A stretch of 64,000 bases of DNA from Desulfobacterales bacterium (GCA_015231595.1 JADGBH010000008.1:1-64000), one strand, 5' to 3'. Counted from the first letter of the stretch, positions 35,885 through 44,314 are shown. Numbers and translations are program-made. The notes: a model not told the origin generated them from the sequence alone.

Positions 35885-35981
35885 TTACACTTATGTTTTT
35901 TTAATTTAAACTGCTTTGCTTGAAATAAAAACACAAAAAATCAGCCTTTTTCAAGTAATTTATTTCTAAATCAAGTCTAAA

Positions 35982-36923
35982 TTAGTTCTCCAAATGCAAG
36001 GAGTTTTTCATAGCTTTTATATCTGGATTAATACCGGCTTTTTTGAGCAATGTCAACAAACGCTCTTTTTCCAGTCTTTCTTGCTCTTTTTCTTTAACCG
36101 CTTGTTCATAAAGCATTTTCCATCTAAATTTTTCAGATTGAGCATCCAGGCATTCGATGTAGTTAATATTAAACTGTAAGTTAAACCTGTCGATAATTTC
36201 AATGAATTCATTAGGAATTCTTGATTTGACTTCATGAATGATGGATGTTGGGATTTCCTTATAATAGGCTTGAGCAATGCCGCCGGCAATGCAAGCCATG
36301 GTATCGGCATCACCTCCCAATGAAACAGCATTTCGAATAGCACTTTCAACGTCCTTTGATTCAAGAAACGCCAATATGGATTCAGGAACAGATTCTTCAC
36401 AAGCGGATTTAAAATAATAAATCGGCCTGATTTCATCAATTGTCCGATTTAAATCATAGTTGAATCGGCCGCTGATTTCAATTTTAATTTTTTCCTTACT
36501 AGCGCCCATACGTGCCAAAAAGATAGCTAACGCCGTTGCTTGAGCGCCTTTAATTCCATCTGGATGATTATGTGTGATGACAGCACTTTTCTTTGCTTCG
36601 AACAAAACATCATCCTCAGAATTAAAAGCATATCCTATAGGGCTCACGCGCATGGCTGAACCATTTCCCCAGCTAGATGTATGTTCTAATCCATATAACC
36701 AATTATAAAAATTAGTCCCATACCCAGCTGTATATTTTTTACCAAATCGTCGCAAAGACGTTGCATAATCAATGCCTTCCAAAATCGAGTAGGCAATAGC
36801 TATGGTTAAAACTGTGTCATCCGTAAAATCGGCTTTTCGGCCAAATAAAGGAAAATCAATCGTTCGCAAGGGATTCCCTTCATAAATCGATCCTACAATA
36901 TCTCCAATAATAGCACCTAACAT
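35982..36923 (-). CDS. ADP-ribosylglycohydrolase family protein
   Basis: A DraG/ARH-type all-helical Mg-dependent hydrolase, 313 aa, which removes ADP-ribose from protein or small molecules. Typical motifs are present: GAIIGDIVGSIYEG at the N-terminus, FTDDTVLTIA near residue 35, GSAMRVSPIG near 90 and SLGGDADTMACIAGG near 200, with the metal-binding Asp residues in TDDT and DAD. The start is ATG at 36923 with GGAG 9 nt upstream; an in-frame TTG at 36938 is less likely. The C-terminal ~40 residues are a charged helix (KEKEQERLEKERLL). Target unknown. Confidence 0.9.
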   Translation of the reverse strand: MLGAIIGDIVGSIYEGNPLRTIDFPLFGRKADFTDDTVLTIAIAYSILEGIDYATSLRRFGKKYTAGYGTNFYNWLYGLEHTSSWGNGSAMRVSPIGYAFNSEDDVLFEAKKSAVITHNHPDGIKGAQATALAIFLARMGASKEKIKIEISGRFNYDLNRTIDEIRPIYYFKSACEESVPESILAFLESKDVESAIRNAVSLGGDADTMACIAGGIAQAYYKEIPTSIIHEVKSRIPNEFIEIIDRFNLQFNINYIECLDAQSEKFRWKMLYEQAVKEKEQERLEKERLLTLLKKAGINPDIKAMKNSLHLEN

Positions 36924-36950
36924 TAAATATGTCTCCAATCTTCAATAATT

Positions 36951-37589
36951 TTACACTCTAATAAAATCAACATATTCTCCATGGGTAAGGCAATGCGCCC
37001 ATATTCGTAAAGTATCTCCTTTTTTTATTCCTTCAGGTAAAGCTGCAATATAAATTGTATTTACACCTTTTTTATCTGTTATATCCCCTCCTCCGCTTAC
37101 CATATACCCGGCTGTATCACCTGTCATTATTTGAGGCCAACCGGAATAAGTACTTTGACAACTTTCTGCCCAACGCTCTCTGGCTTTTCGTATCCAAATC
37201 CAATTATACCAATGCCCCTCATAATTCTTCGTTTTATCAGCAGGAGCATTCGGATGAGGGATATAGCCTTTTGAAGGATCTCCCCACATAATAGGAATAA
37301 ATCCTTTTGGAATATCAATATCTATTTCAGGAATATATGGAAGATGTTTACCGATGTGCTTTTTTTCTCCATCTGGACCATTTATGTCTTTAAGATAAGA
37401 TGTCGGAATAGCACCAGCATTGCCTCTTTTTCTGTTAAAATCAATTGGATTCCAATCAGAAGGCTTTGAAAGAGGAATGCTCAAGGGATTATTATTGACT
37501 TTACATGATGTTGCTAAAGGCATAATTATTAGGCATCCTGTAAGTTTACAAGCTTGTTTTAAGAATTCTCTTCTTTTTAATTCTTCCAT
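36951..37589 (-). CDS. Exported lipoprotein related to superoxide reductase (neelaredoxin/desulfoferrodoxin centre)
   Basis: A 212-aa protein with a twin-arginine-like signal (RREFLK, residues 6-11) and a lipobox at Cys29 (LATSC). The mature part has the SOR iron-site pattern in order: GKHLPYI (H82), a HPN motif at H112, H126 in EGHWYNW, and AHCLTHGEY (C200, H203), the latter like the C-x-x-H-G ending of SOR. Classical SOR has His41 and His47 in HPNTTEHH, five residues apart; here they are 14 apart. The protein would sit outside the cytoplasm. It lies in a run with an ADP-ribosylglycohydrolase and a PP-loop protein. Confidence 0.65.
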   Translation of the reverse strand: MEELKRREFLKQACKLTGCLIIMPLATSCKVNNNPLSIPLSKPSDWNPIDFNRKRGNAGAIPTSYLKDINGPDGEKKHIGKHLPYIPEIDIDIPKGFIPIMWGDPSKGYIPHPNAPADKTKNYEGHWYNWIWIRKARERWAESCQSTYSGWPQIMTGDTAGYMVSGGGDITDKKGVNTIYIAALPEGIKKGDTLRIWAHCLTHGEYVDFIRV

Positions 37590-37602
37590 AAATCATTCCT
37601 TT

Positions 37603-38598
37603 CTAAATTAAAAATTTTTTATATTCTTCTTTATTTGTAAATTTTATACGGATAATTTTATTTATATTTTCGGATTCAATTAAAATATCAGCGGGTATAT
37701 TTAAATCAGCCTTGCTATAAGAGGCACATATAGACGAAGCAAGTTCAATATCACTATCTGGTGTAGCTTTAAAAATTAATCCGATAGGACCTGGAATTTT
37801 ATCAACCTGTAAAATTATATCATTTTCTTTATCAAAATATTTTAATATATTCTCATTATCCTTTTCTTCTCTGCCTATAACTAATTTTGTTTTTGCATCT
37901 ATTCGGAAATGCCTGCCATGCTTTAATAGCTCAAAATCTTTTTCATTCCATGAATCATTATATTGAAAAAAATCCCTTAAACGGTCAGAATAACCTTTAT
38001 CACAAAGTAAACATCCTCCTGCTGGAGCTGGATATTCATTGATTCCAAATTCCTTTGCAAGTGCTATCTGGATTTTTCTTCCACGACCTGCGATATCAAG
38101 TAAATTATCTCGATTTATTAATTTTGAACTTTCTGGAATTGTTTCTGGCAGCCTTTTAGCGCTTAAAGGCCTTAAAATATATCCTTCAAAACCTGATTTT
38201 TTTTCAACATATCTTAAAGAATTTTTCGTCTGGGACATTGGTCTTTGGCCAAGAACTTCTCCGCTAAACAGAAAATTAAATCCAAGCTCATTCATGACGC
38301 TACCAGCAATTTTAAACATTAACGCATGGCAATCTAAACAAGGATTCATTTCTGTACCGTATCCGCATGGAGGATTTTTAAGCATAGGTAAATATTCAGA
38401 AGTAATATTTTTAATTATAAGCGGGATATTTGTCATTTTTGATGCTTTTTGAGCTTTTTCCGCTGAAAAAAATGGAGTTTCAAAAGAAATCCATTCAACA
38501 TGGATGCCTTGTTGTTTTAGGACAACGCCAGATAAAATACTATCAAGTCCTCCTGAACATAAGCCTAAAGCTTTAACTTTATTTATTGGATGAATCAT
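37603..38598 (-). CDS. PP-loop ATPase (tRNA thiouridylase-like) with NFACT-R-like C-terminus
   Basis: A 331-aa protein. The PP-loop SGGLDSI (residues 15-21) that adenylates a substrate is intact, and CLDC near residue 87 and GGCLLCD near residue 198 give a set of cysteines that may receive or pass sulfur. Residues about 225-265 ('GRHFRIDAKTKLVIGREEKD') resemble the NFACT-R/DUF814 module, which is typically RNA-linked. The family is annotated as ThiI/MnmA-like tRNA sulfur-transferase; the exact tRNA position is not settled. It may be first in a run with the SOR-like gene, 13 nt away. Confidence 0.75.
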   Translation of the reverse strand: MIHPINKVKALGLCSGGLDSILSGVVLKQQGIHVEWISFETPFFSAEKAQKASKMTNIPLIIKNITSEYLPMLKNPPCGYGTEMNPCLDCHALMFKIAGSVMNELGFNFLFSGEVLGQRPMSQTKNSLRYVEKKSGFEGYILRPLSAKRLPETIPESSKLINRDNLLDIAGRGRKIQIALAKEFGINEYPAPAGGCLLCDKGYSDRLRDFFQYNDSWNEKDFELLKHGRHFRIDAKTKLVIGREEKDNENILKYFDKENDIILQVDKIPGPIGLIFKATPDSDIELASSICASYSKADLNIPADILIESENINKIIRIKFTNKEEYKKFLI

Positions 38599-38656
38599 GC
38601 TAAGTTATATCCGTCAAGTAGTCTAAATATAATGAAAAAATATATAGGTAATATTA

Positions 38657-39286
38657 ATGAATAAAAAAACAAAAATTAAACAAGTTATAAAAAATCTCAA
38701 GGAAATGTTTCCTGAAGTTCAAACGCAGCTAAATTACAATAATCCTTTTGAACTTCTTGTGGCAACAATTTTATCAGCTCAATGCACAGATAAACAAGTA
38801 AATAATGTGACTAAAAAATTATTTCAAAGATTTAAAACACCCTATGATTTTGCAGAAGGTTCCATAGAAGAGCTTGAATCACTAATTAAACAAACCGGCT
38901 ACTTCCATAACAAAGCAAAGAACATAAAAGAATGCGCTAAAACTGTTATTGAAAAATTTAATGGCAATGTTCCAGATAATATGGACGATTTGCTAACTTT
39001 AAGGGGAGTTGGCCGAAAAACTGCTAATGTTGTTCTTAATGTTATTTTTAATAAAGGAGGTATTGTAGTTGACACCCATGTTTTAAGGATCTCAAGACGG
39101 CTTGGATTTACAGATAAAAAAGATCCTAACAAAGTCGAATTTGACCTTATGGAAATTATTCCTAAAAATGAATGTATTGATTTTTCATTAAGACTTATAT
39201 ATTTCGGCCGTTCAATTTGTAAAGCGATTAAACCTAAATGCAATGAATGCAATTTTTTTGATATTTGCATTTATGAAAAAAAATGA
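38657..39286 (+). CDS. nth: Endonuclease III
   Basis: DNA glycosylase and AP lyase that starts base-excision repair of oxidised pyrimidines. It has 209 aa. The helix-hairpin-helix is LLTLRGVGRKTANVV, with catalytic Lys in the hairpin, and the catalytic Asp lies in VVDTHVLRI. The C-terminal 4Fe-4S motif C-x6-C-x2-C-x5-C is visible in CKAIKPKCNECNFFDIC. The ATG follows AGGTAA. Divergent from the PP-loop gene. Confidence 0.97.
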   Translation: MNKKTKIKQVIKNLKEMFPEVQTQLNYNNPFELLVATILSAQCTDKQVNNVTKKLFQRFKTPYDFAEGSIEELESLIKQTGYFHNKAKNIKECAKTVIEKFNGNVPDNMDDLLTLRGVGRKTANVVLNVIFNKGGIVVDTHVLRISRRLGFTDKKDPNKVEFDLMEIIPKNECIDFSLRLIYFGRSICKAIKPKCNECNFFDICIYEKK

Positions 39287-39330
39287 CATACAATTACTTA
39301 TTTTAGATAATATAATATGGATTAGCCTTT

Positions 39331-39348
39331 AATTTTAGCCTTAATCAT
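39331..39348. repeat. Short dispersed repeat, copy 4 (diverged)
   Basis: AATTTTAGCCTTAATCAT differs at a few positions from the other three copies. It lies between nth and the GxxExxY cassette. Confidence 0.3.
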
Positions 39349-39384
39349 CTGAATAGCGTATCAGTTTTGTTGTAATCCTAAAGC

Positions 39385-39859
39385 GTCTGAATCAGAATTT
39401 ACAGAATTTTAGAATTTTCAGAATTATACTTTGGATTAAAAATCAGTTTGTATTGAAGGCTGTTTGATCCAAAATTTATCAACAACCCTTTTGGAAAATC
39501 ATAGGCGACAACATAATTTTTTGCTTGGGCTAAATGAACATTTTCAAGATTGATCAATGCTTTTAATTCCACCACCACTTTATTTTCAACTATAAAATCC
39601 GCTCTCCGAGCACCTACTTCTATTCCATCATAGAAAATGGCTTGTTCTTTTTCTCTGACAAATTGTAACCCAGCTTTTTCCATCTCAATTGTCAAACACC
39701 TTTGATAAATAACTTCCTGAAATCCATTGCCTAAAGTATTGTGAACTTTCATGGCGCATCCGATGATTTTGTATGTTAGTCCATCTTTGATCATTATGTT
39801 GCCTTTTCATTTATTAACAATTCTGTTCATTCTTTAATCCTGTAAATCCTGATTCAGAC
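39385..39859. mobile_element. GxxExxY gene cassette bounded by 41-bp inverted repeats
   Basis: The 41-bp repeats at 39385-39425 and 39819-39859 are inverted with 34 of 41 positions identical. They consist of short spaced words: GTCTGAATCAG, TTTACAG, GAATT. The C-terminus of the GxxExxY reading frame (last residues and stop) lies inside the left repeat. No transposase or target-site duplication is seen, so the unit would move in trans if at all. Confidence 0.6.
39399..39794 (-). CDS. GxxExxY family protein (PD-(D/E)XK-like)
   Basis: A 131-aa protein with the signature GNGFQEVIYQ (G-x2-E-x2-Y) near residue 23 and a nuclease-like core 'RADFIVENKVVVELKAL' near residue 65, matching the PD-(D/E)XK pattern of the family (D66 and E74-x-K76). 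Function unknown; similar proteins recur in repeat-rich genomes and are often flanked by the same kind of repeat. It lies inside the inverted-repeat cassette, with its stop in the left repeat. Base composition is like the neighbours. Confidence 0.85.
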   Translation of the reverse strand: MIKDGLTYKIIGCAMKVHNTLGNGFQEVIYQRCLTIEMEKAGLQFVREKEQAIFYDGIEVGARRADFIVENKVVVELKALINLENVHLAQAKNYVVAYDFPKGLLINFGSNSLQYKLIFNPKYNSENSKIL

Positions 39860-39882
39860 AATTTTTCAAAGGTGAGCAAAAT

Positions 39883-39916
39883 AAAAAAGCCAGAATTTTA
39901 CAATTCTGGCTTTTTT
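39883..39916 (-). terminator. Bidirectional rho-independent terminator after atpE
   Basis: AAAAAAGCCAGAATT (39883-39897) pairs perfectly with AATTCTGGCTTTTTT (39902-39916) around a TTAC loop, with U-runs on both strands. It ends the F0 operon. Confidence 0.9.
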
Positions 39917-39944
39917 TAACTAATAATCTTTTTATTTTATAATC

Positions 39945-40238
39945 TTAGTGACCTACCGCTTTACCCAAAATGTTAGCAATCGCTGCTGCTTGTGGATGAG
40001 CGTAAATGAGAATCAAAGAAATTACCAATGCATAAATACATAATGATTCGATCATTGCAAGACCGATAAGCATGGTAACTGTAACTTTACCTGATGATTC
40101 TGGATTTCGTGCGATTCCTTCAACAGCGGCCTTTAAGCCTAAACCTTGAGCAATACCACAAAAACTAGCGGATATTGCAATACCAAAACCAGCCGCAGTT
40201 ACGCAAGCGATAAAAAATTGTAGTGCTTGTGCTTCCAT
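39945..40238 (-). CDS. atpE: F0 ATP synthase subunit c
   Basis: The ring-forming proteolipid, 97 aa, two transmembrane helices (about residues 8-30 and 55-80) joined by the polar loop RNPESS. The ion-carrying carboxylate is Glu64 in GLAMIESLCIYAL. Gln31 (IAQGLG) and Ser65 next to Glu64 match two positions used for Na+ binding in known Na+-ATP synthases, but the usual following Thr is replaced by Leu. So coupling may be to Na+ or H+; see the findings. AAGGAGG precedes the ATG. Confidence 0.97.
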   Translation of the reverse strand: MEAQALQFFIACVTAAGFGIAISASFCGIAQGLGLKAAVEGIARNPESSGKVTVTMLIGLAMIESLCIYALVISLILIYAHPQAAAIANILGKAVGH

Positions 40239-40318
40239 TTATAAATACCTCCTTATAAATATAATTAATATAATATAATTTATTGGGCTTCTTCCATTAT
40301 CCCAATTATAACCAAAAA

Positions 40319-41017
40319 TTAATGGGCATGTTCCATTGCCGCTGTAAAATACATAATTGATAATAAAAAGAATACAAAAGCTTGAACAAGAGCTACAAAT
40401 ATGCCAAGAGCCATTATTGGTAGAGGCGCAAAGAAAAGTCCAGCAAGCGCAAATAAAATTCCAAGAACAAGCTCGTGCCCCATCATGTTTCCGAAAAGAC
40501 GGAAAGATAAAGATAAAATTCTTGCTAAATGACCAATAATTTCAATAGGAAAAATTATTGGACTCATCCACCAAACAGGTCCAATAAAATGTTTAATATA
40601 TTTTACTCCATGATATTTTACACCGATAAAATGCGTAAAAATAACAACAACTAATGCACACGATAATGTTGTATTCAAACTTGCAGTCGGAGGAAAAAAA
40701 CCAGGAACAAGTCCAATTAAGTTACATACAAATATGTATATAAATACCGTAGCAATAATTGGAAACAACCATCTTCCTTCTTCTCCTGTAACCTCAATCA
40801 TAAAATCTTCAATCCCTGAAATTAAAATTTCAAAAAAATTCTGAAGTTTAGAAGGAATAATTGATACAGACTTTGCAGCCACAACTCCAATTAATAAAAG
40901 CATCCCCATGACAAACCAAGAATACAAAACATGCGGATAAACATGAGCAAAATGCACTAAAGAACTTATACCTGTTGCTTCACATAATTTAACTAAAAAT
41001 AAATACGGATGTTCCAT
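40319..41017 (-). CDS. atpB: F0 ATP synthase subunit a
   Basis: Integral membrane stator subunit, 232 aa, with about five to six helices. The essential Arg is in LSLSFRLFGNMMGHEL near residue 170, which faces the c-ring carboxylate, and LVPGFFPPTASLN is also typical. Lies between atpI-type genes upstream and atpE downstream. AAGGAGG precedes the start. The F1 genes and the F0 b subunit are not in this window, so this is a separated F0 half-operon as often seen in Desulfobacterota. Confidence 0.97.
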   Translation of the reverse strand: MEHPYLFLVKLCEATGISSLVHFAHVYPHVLYSWFVMGMLLLIGVVAAKSVSIIPSKLQNFFEILISGIEDFMIEVTGEEGRWLFPIIATVFIYIFVCNLIGLVPGFFPPTASLNTTLSCALVVVIFTHFIGVKYHGVKYIKHFIGPVWWMSPIIFPIEIIGHLARILSLSFRLFGNMMGHELVLGILFALAGLFFAPLPIMALGIFVALVQAFVFFLLSIMYFTAAMEHAH

Positions 41018-41019
41018 TA

Positions 41020-41406
41020 CTAAATAGCCTCCTTAATAACTAAATTCATTAATTCATTTGCGGCTGCAAGCATAATGCTAACAACTACAACCGAAAGCCC
41101 AATAAAAAGTCCAATTGGATTAACATAATGGTTTGATAAAAGAAAAAATATTATAAATCCATTTATCAAAAAACGGATATAATATTTTGCAATAACAACG
41201 TTATGGGAAGTTAAATATGGAGGAGTAAGGGATTTTTTCAACGTTTTAGCTAAAAGATGAAAATTTATAGTAACAATTGCTCCTCCAAAAAAGACACCCT
41301 TTGTCACGCCAAAAGAAAAGTATAAATAGCTAATTATAGTAGCTAATATAAACAAAATCCAGTTACTAAATTTAACAAAAGTTATAATTCGTTTTTGAAT
41401 GTCCAT
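41020..41406 (-). CDS. AtpI-like ATP synthase assembly protein
   Basis: A 128-aa membrane protein with four hydrophobic segments and the glycine-rich 'FGVTKGVFFGGAIVTINFHLLA' stretch (segment shown in parts), similar to AtpI-type proteins encoded at the start of atp operons. AtpI helps assemble the c-ring but is not essential. It ends 2 nt before atpB, consistent with coupling. The ribosome site is modest (AGGT close to the ATG). Confidence 0.75.
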   Translation of the reverse strand: MDIQKRIITFVKFSNWILFILATIISYLYFSFGVTKGVFFGGAIVTINFHLLAKTLKKSLTPPYLTSHNVVIAKYYIRFLINGFIIFFLLSNHYVNPIGLFIGLSVVVVSIMLAAANELMNLVIKEAI

Positions 41407-41408
41407 AC

Positions 41409-41630
41409 CTAAAGATTTTTACTTTTTTTTATTGCTAAAAGAATATTTCTATACGCTGCCGCAATGCCAAATCCTAAAAAAAGTAACGTACACCACGGCG
41501 TAGTTCCAAACACACTTCTATCTAAATAAAGACCAAAAAAAAGACCTATAAATATCGAAAGAGAAACCGAAAATCCTATGCTACTAAAATAGGCTATTTC
41601 ACGTAAAAATTTTTTTGTGTCATCTTTCAT
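41409..41630 (-). CDS. AtpZ/AtpI family small membrane protein
   Basis: A 73-aa protein with two transmembrane helices (about residues 13-33 and 41-60) and a 'GLFFGLYLDRSVFGTTPW' connector typical of the AtpZ/AtpI/YtxH-like F0F1 assembly factors. Proteins of this type are the usual first gene of F0 operons. It is followed after 2 nt by the second AtpI-like gene. Ribosome binding site weak. Confidence 0.8.
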   Translation of the reverse strand: MKDDTKKFLREIAYFSSIGFSVSLSIFIGLFFGLYLDRSVFGTTPWCTLLFLGFGIAAAYRNILLAIKKSKNL

Positions 41631-41672
41631 CGTTATTTAAGCCCAAAATAGGATTACAAAATAAAGATTGAG

Positions 41673-41701
41673 TAGCTACCATACAAAGATATTTATGTCA
41701 A
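41673..41701 (-). promoter_or_regulatory. Candidate promoter for the F0 operon
   Basis: TTGACA on the minus strand (41701-41696) with a 17-bp spacer and TAGCTA (41678-41673) as a weak -10, placed 43 nt before the AtpZ start. Confidence 0.4.
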
Positions 41702-41710
41702 TTTAAAAAA

Positions 41711-42508
41711 TTACAATTTCAAATTATTTGCATTAAACACAGGACCATCAATGCACGCATGGTAAAACTTATTTGGGACATTTGATTCTACAGCACAACC
41801 TAAACATGCCCCCATACCGCAAGCCATCATTGTTTCTATTGATACTTGACATGGAATATTAAAATTATTAGCGATTATAGCTACAGATTTAAGCATCGGC
41901 ATTGGCCCGCAGGCATAAATCATATCTGGAGAATTATTTTTTATTTCCGATTCTAACAAATCTGTGGCAATTCCTTTTTTTCCTTCACTACCATCTTCAG
42001 TCAAGATCTCAATAGGAATTCCCATATTAAAAAAATCGTTTTTACAAAGTATATCCGAATTTGTTCTCCCCCCCAAAAAAACTTTTATATTTAATGGATT
42101 GCATCCTTCGTCAATCAAAGAACGACTTAGCATATACATTGGAGCAATCCCTACTCCTCCAGCAATTATAAATATTTTATTATATCCCTTGATTTTAAAG
42201 CCATTTCCAAGGGGGCCTACTATTGACAAAATAGTTCCTGGTAATTGCTTAGAAAGCCAGTTAGTAAATATACCTACAGTTTTATATAAAATTTCAATAT
42301 ATAAATCGTCTTCATTTTGTTTAATTATTTGATAAATTGAAAAAGGTCTGCTTAATAATGGTTCCATGCCTTCTATTGACCTCAGCATAATAAATTGCCC
42401 GGCAGATGCGTTGGAATATTCATTATTGCAAGCCAGTCTGATTATATGATATGAATCGTTAATCTTTTTGTTGGATATTATCTCTGTTTTTGTATATTTT
42501 ATTTTCAT
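41711..42508 (-). CDS. pyrK: Dihydroorotate dehydrogenase electron transfer subunit (PyrK-like)
   Basis: FAD- and 2Fe-2S-containing reductase subunit, 265 aa. FAD-binding 'LLSRPFSIYQI' (about residue 52) and the pyridine nucleotide region 'FIIAGGVGIAPMY' precede a cysteine set C-x4-C-x2-C-x13-C near the C-terminus (starting MACGMGACLGC), the pattern of PyrK. The pyrD partner is not adjacent, so a hydrogenase/sulfide-dehydrogenase-type reductase subunit remains possible. AGGTGA precedes the ATG. Confidence 0.85.
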   Translation of the reverse strand: MKIKYTKTEIISNKKINDSYHIIRLACNNEYSNASAGQFIMLRSIEGMEPLLSRPFSIYQIIKQNEDDLYIEILYKTVGIFTNWLSKQLPGTILSIVGPLGNGFKIKGYNKIFIIAGGVGIAPMYMLSRSLIDEGCNPLNIKVFLGGRTNSDILCKNDFFNMGIPIEILTEDGSEGKKGIATDLLESEIKNNSPDMIYACGPMPMLKSVAIIANNFNIPCQVSIETMMACGMGACLGCAVESNVPNKFYHACIDGPVFNANNLKL

Positions 42509-42629
42509 GTTTAATATTTCACCTAATAATTAAAATTTAAAAACCGTAAAAAACCTTTAATAAGGTATATAGTCTAATGTCAAGATAAATCAAAATTCAA
42601 AATATTTTTTATGGAGGTGCGTTATAACT

Positions 42630-43739
42630 ATGGATAAATCAAAAGTTTACTTTATTGATTTTAAAGCAACGGCAAAGGAAAATATTTTTCAAAAATTAGA
42701 ACGGCTCATGGACGTTTCTGGATTTAAAAATATTATCGCAAAAAAAGATTTAACAGCAGTTAAACTACACTTTGGAGAAAGGGGAAATACCGCGTACATA
42801 ATGCCTATTTATATAAAAATTATAGTTGACGCTATAAAAAAGGCTGAAGGAATACCCTTTTTAACGGATGCAAATACTCTTTACGCTGGAACACGAAGTG
42901 ATTCTCCCGATCATATCCAAACCGCTGTGAAAAATGGTTTTGCATTTTCTGTTGTAGAAGCCCCAATAATAATTGCCGATGGTTTAAGGGGAAAAACTGA
43001 AACAGCTATCTCAATAAATCAAAAAAGATTTAAAGAAGTTTATATCGGAAAAGAAATAGTTGAAGCTGACGCTATTGTATCTGTAGCTCATTTTAAAGGC
43101 CATGAGCTTGCTGGATTTGGAGGTACAATAAAAAATTTGGGGATGGGCTGTGCATCTCGTCGAGGCAAAATGGCGCAACATTCAAATCTATCTCCAAAAG
43201 TAAAACAAAAAAAATGTATAGGATGTGGAGATTGTGTATCCCATTGTTCCCAACATGCTATATCGTTAGTTGATGAAAAAGCATTCATTGATTCTAAAAC
43301 ATGTATCGGATGTGGAGAATGCATACTTATATGCCCTAATTCTGCTATTGAAATACAATGGAATCAATCAATTCCAATCTTTTTAGAAAATATGGTTGAA
43401 TACACATTAGGCGTATTAAAAGGAAAAGAAGGAAAAACTTTTTATATTAATTTTATTAATAATGTTTCACCAGCTTGCGACTGCTACGGATATAATGATG
43501 TTCCAATCGTTAGAGATATAGGGATCGTTGCATCAAATGACCCTGTAGCAATTGACCAAGCATCTGTTGAGCTTGTTAATCAACAAAAAGCATCGCCTGA
43601 TTCCTGCGTTAAATCAAATATAAATGAAGGCGAAGATAAATTTAAAGCAGTATATCCAAATGTTAATTGGGAAATTCAATTAGAATATGCAGAAAAATTA
43701 GGGCTTGGAACAAGAAACTACGAACTTATAAAAATTTAA
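42630..43739 (+). CDS. DUF362 domain 4Fe-4S ferredoxin-type protein
   Basis: A 369-aa protein with an N-terminal DUF362 domain (about residues 1-190, with AVKLHFGERGN and HFKGHELAGFGG) and two 4Fe-4S ferredoxin modules (CIGCGDCVSHCSQHAI and CIGCGECILICPNSAI, about residues 197-240). The family is common in anaerobes and is thought to pass electrons to unidentified partners; no catalytic assignment is safe. GGAGGTG precedes the ATG. Convergent with the 43745 gene. Confidence 0.88.
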   Translation: MDKSKVYFIDFKATAKENIFQKLERLMDVSGFKNIIAKKDLTAVKLHFGERGNTAYIMPIYIKIIVDAIKKAEGIPFLTDANTLYAGTRSDSPDHIQTAVKNGFAFSVVEAPIIIADGLRGKTETAISINQKRFKEVYIGKEIVEADAIVSVAHFKGHELAGFGGTIKNLGMGCASRRGKMAQHSNLSPKVKQKKCIGCGDCVSHCSQHAISLVDEKAFIDSKTCIGCGECILICPNSAIEIQWNQSIPIFLENMVEYTLGVLKGKEGKTFYINFINNVSPACDCYGYNDVPIVRDIGIVASNDPVAIDQASVELVNQQKASPDSCVKSNINEGEDKFKAVYPNVNWEIQLEYAEKLGLGTRNYELIKI

Positions 43740-43744
43740 TCCAT

Positions 43745-44050
43745 TTAAATCTTAACGCTATGATGAATTTTATTTAATTGGAATTTTTTATCAAACCAAA
43801 TAGAAGGAAGACTATCTCCATGACTTATCCCTTCAGCTTCAAATAATGAAATGAGAAGCTGAAGGGAAATATAATCTAATTCAAACCCATCCCATCCTAA
43901 ATATAACAATCTTCTATTAATTTGGACAAGATTCATTTGAGAAAAATTTGAAATTGAATTAGCTATACTGCGTATAAACCCTGGAATTACTGAAAGCGCC
44001 ATCCCTTTTTTCTCTAAACGCTTCAATAATATTTCTTTATAATTATTCAT
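43745..44050 (-). CDS. Conserved hypothetical protein, 101 aa
   Basis: A small cytoplasmic protein with the stretch RLEKKGMALSVIPGFIRSIA and 'LGWDGFELDYISLQLL'. I recall similar short proteins in Desulfobacterota, but no function is known. No membrane helix or signal. The ribosome binding site is GGGGGG, 8 nt before the ATG. Ends 5 nt from the converging DUF362 gene. Confidence 0.7.
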   Translation of the reverse strand: MNNYKEILLKRLEKKGMALSVIPGFIRSIANSISNFSQMNLVQINRRLLYLGWDGFELDYISLQLLISLFEAEGISHGDSLPSIWFDKKFQLNKIHHSVKI

Positions 44051-44213
44051 CTATAAGCCCCCCTTTTTTTTGTTGGCTTTAACTCTATTAGCTTTGTTAT
44101 AAAAATTCTTTTAACTGTAGTAAATAAAGCCTTTATTTGTCAACGAAATAATAAATCAAGAATACCTTAAAATTCTTAATTCTAAGCGTTTTTGAGCTAT
44201 CTACATGATAAAC

Positions 44214-44241
44214 TTGACATTAGTATATATTTTAATATAGT
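44214..44241 (+). promoter_or_regulatory. Promoter for the SGNH lipoprotein gene
   Basis: TTGACA at 44214-44219 and TATAGT at 44236-44241 are separated by 16 bp, about 74 nt before the ATG at 44315. The rest of 44051-44314 shows no other structure. Confidence 0.6.
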
Positions 44242-44314
44242 GAACAATATAGTTATTAATTAAACATTGTTTTTTTATTACCTTAATATTAAAAATAACA
44301 AAAGGAGCAAAAAC

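Noticed and set aside
39385-39859. Complete insertion sequence around the GxxExxY gene
   Set aside because: No transposase and no visible target duplication; only a repeat-bounded cassette is supported.
44051-44314. Riboswitch or other structured leader before the SGNH lipoprotein
   Set aside because: No extended pairing or conserved element seen; only a promoter was supported.
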